A program made the position numbers and the translations under genes. Shown piece by piece: positions 5,299 to 5,502 of a stretch of DNA of 5,502 nucleotides. This DNA is from JAQVQN01 sp964428885 (GTDB lineage Bacteria > Verrucomicrobiota > Kiritimatiellia > RFP12 > UBA1067): positions 1-5,502 of the forward strand of contig CAYRZP010000128.1 of the NCBI GenBank assembly GCA_964428885.1, in the 5' to 3' direction. The notes under the pieces are model-generated. The model saw only the letters and a list, made by a program, of their open reading frames with translations. It did not search any database and was not told where the DNA came from. Within the stretch, counting starts at the first letter, position 1. Each line of letters starts with the position of its first letter.

Positions 5299-5502
5299 AT
5301 GACTGCCGAATTCAACCCGGTCAATCTTTTCACCACCCCTTGGTTCTGGTCCGCCTTTGCCGGCTGGACCGTCGCGCAGATCATCAAGATGACCAACGGG
5401 TACATCAAGACCGGCAAGATCGATTTCCGCTACCTGCTCAGCACCGGCGGCATGCCCAGCGCCCACTCCGCCATGGTCTGCGGCCTCTGCACCTCGATCG
5501 GC
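5299..5502 (+). CDS. DUF212/YuiD-type PAP2-related membrane protein, N-terminal part (partial)
   Basis: The frame opens with ATG at 5299 and stays open to the right edge for 68 codons. The family is usually about 150 residues, so a bit under half is present. Residues about 15-30 (WFWSAFAGWTVAQIIK) form the first membrane segment. IDFRYLLSTGGMPSAHSAMV (41-60) contains the family hallmark GGMPSAHSA, which resembles the phosphate-binding signature of PAP2 phosphatases and vanadium haloperoxidases and is close to Bacillus subtilis YuiD as I recall it. The family's reaction is not established as far as I know, and relation to PAP2 enzymes is by motif only. A candidate extended -10 promoter and a GGGA site 9 nt upstream precede it. 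It is divergent from the pilus-like cluster, and nothing in the sequence ties the two functionally. Confidence 0.88.
   Translation, partial: MTAEFNPVNLFTTPWFWSAFAGWTVAQIIKMTNGYIKTGKIDFRYLLSTGGMPSAHSAMVCGLCTSIG

Overview
This window carries five co-directional minus-strand genes that look like the inner-membrane and periplasmic part of a type IV pilus or type II secretion-like machine. A divergent plus-strand gene begins at the right edge. The gene order and architectures match what I recall of the Akkermansia muciniphila cluster Amuc_1102-1101-1100-1099-1098, so the likely source is a GC-rich member of the Planctomycetes-Verrucomicrobia-Lentisphaerae-Kiritimatiellota (PVC) group. The lineage is inferred from gene content. 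The family calls rest on motifs and synteny read by eye, not on a search.

Layout along the minus strand, in transcription order: (1) 5084-4404, an exported beta-rich protein (Amuc_1102-like); (2) 4404-2710, an actin-like PilM domain fused to a membrane-anchored PilN-like domain (Amuc_1101-like); (3) 2713-1754, a PilO-like single-pass membrane protein (Amuc_1100-like); (4) 1750-677, a membrane-anchored periplasmic protein with a four-cysteine cluster, a calcium-loop pair and two HR/PilP-like beta regions (Amuc_1099-like); (5) 593 to the left edge, the exported N-terminus of what is probably the secretin (Amuc_1098/PilQ-like), with a long Ala/Pro linker and then a helical repeat-like segment. 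The first four genes overlap or lie 3 nt apart, and two start with GTG, which suggests translational coupling. An 83-nt gap precedes gene 5 and may carry its own promoter.

In the inferred machine, the cytoplasmic PilM part is physically tied to PilN and pairs with the PilO-like protein. The Amuc_1099-like protein would link this platform across the periplasm to the outer-membrane secretin. No motor ATPase, platform PilC or pilin gene is in the window.

The divergent intergenic region (5085-5298) has a candidate promoter for each side, a 12-bp palindrome inside the plus-strand promoter spacer, and five same-orientation (A/C)CGTGC words. The plus-strand gene (5299 to the right edge) is the start of a DUF212/YuiD-type, PAP2-related membrane protein. 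I see no RNA genes, CRISPR arrays, insertion sequences or attachment sites. The long plus-strand open frames opposite the operon look like shadows of GC-rich coding sequence.
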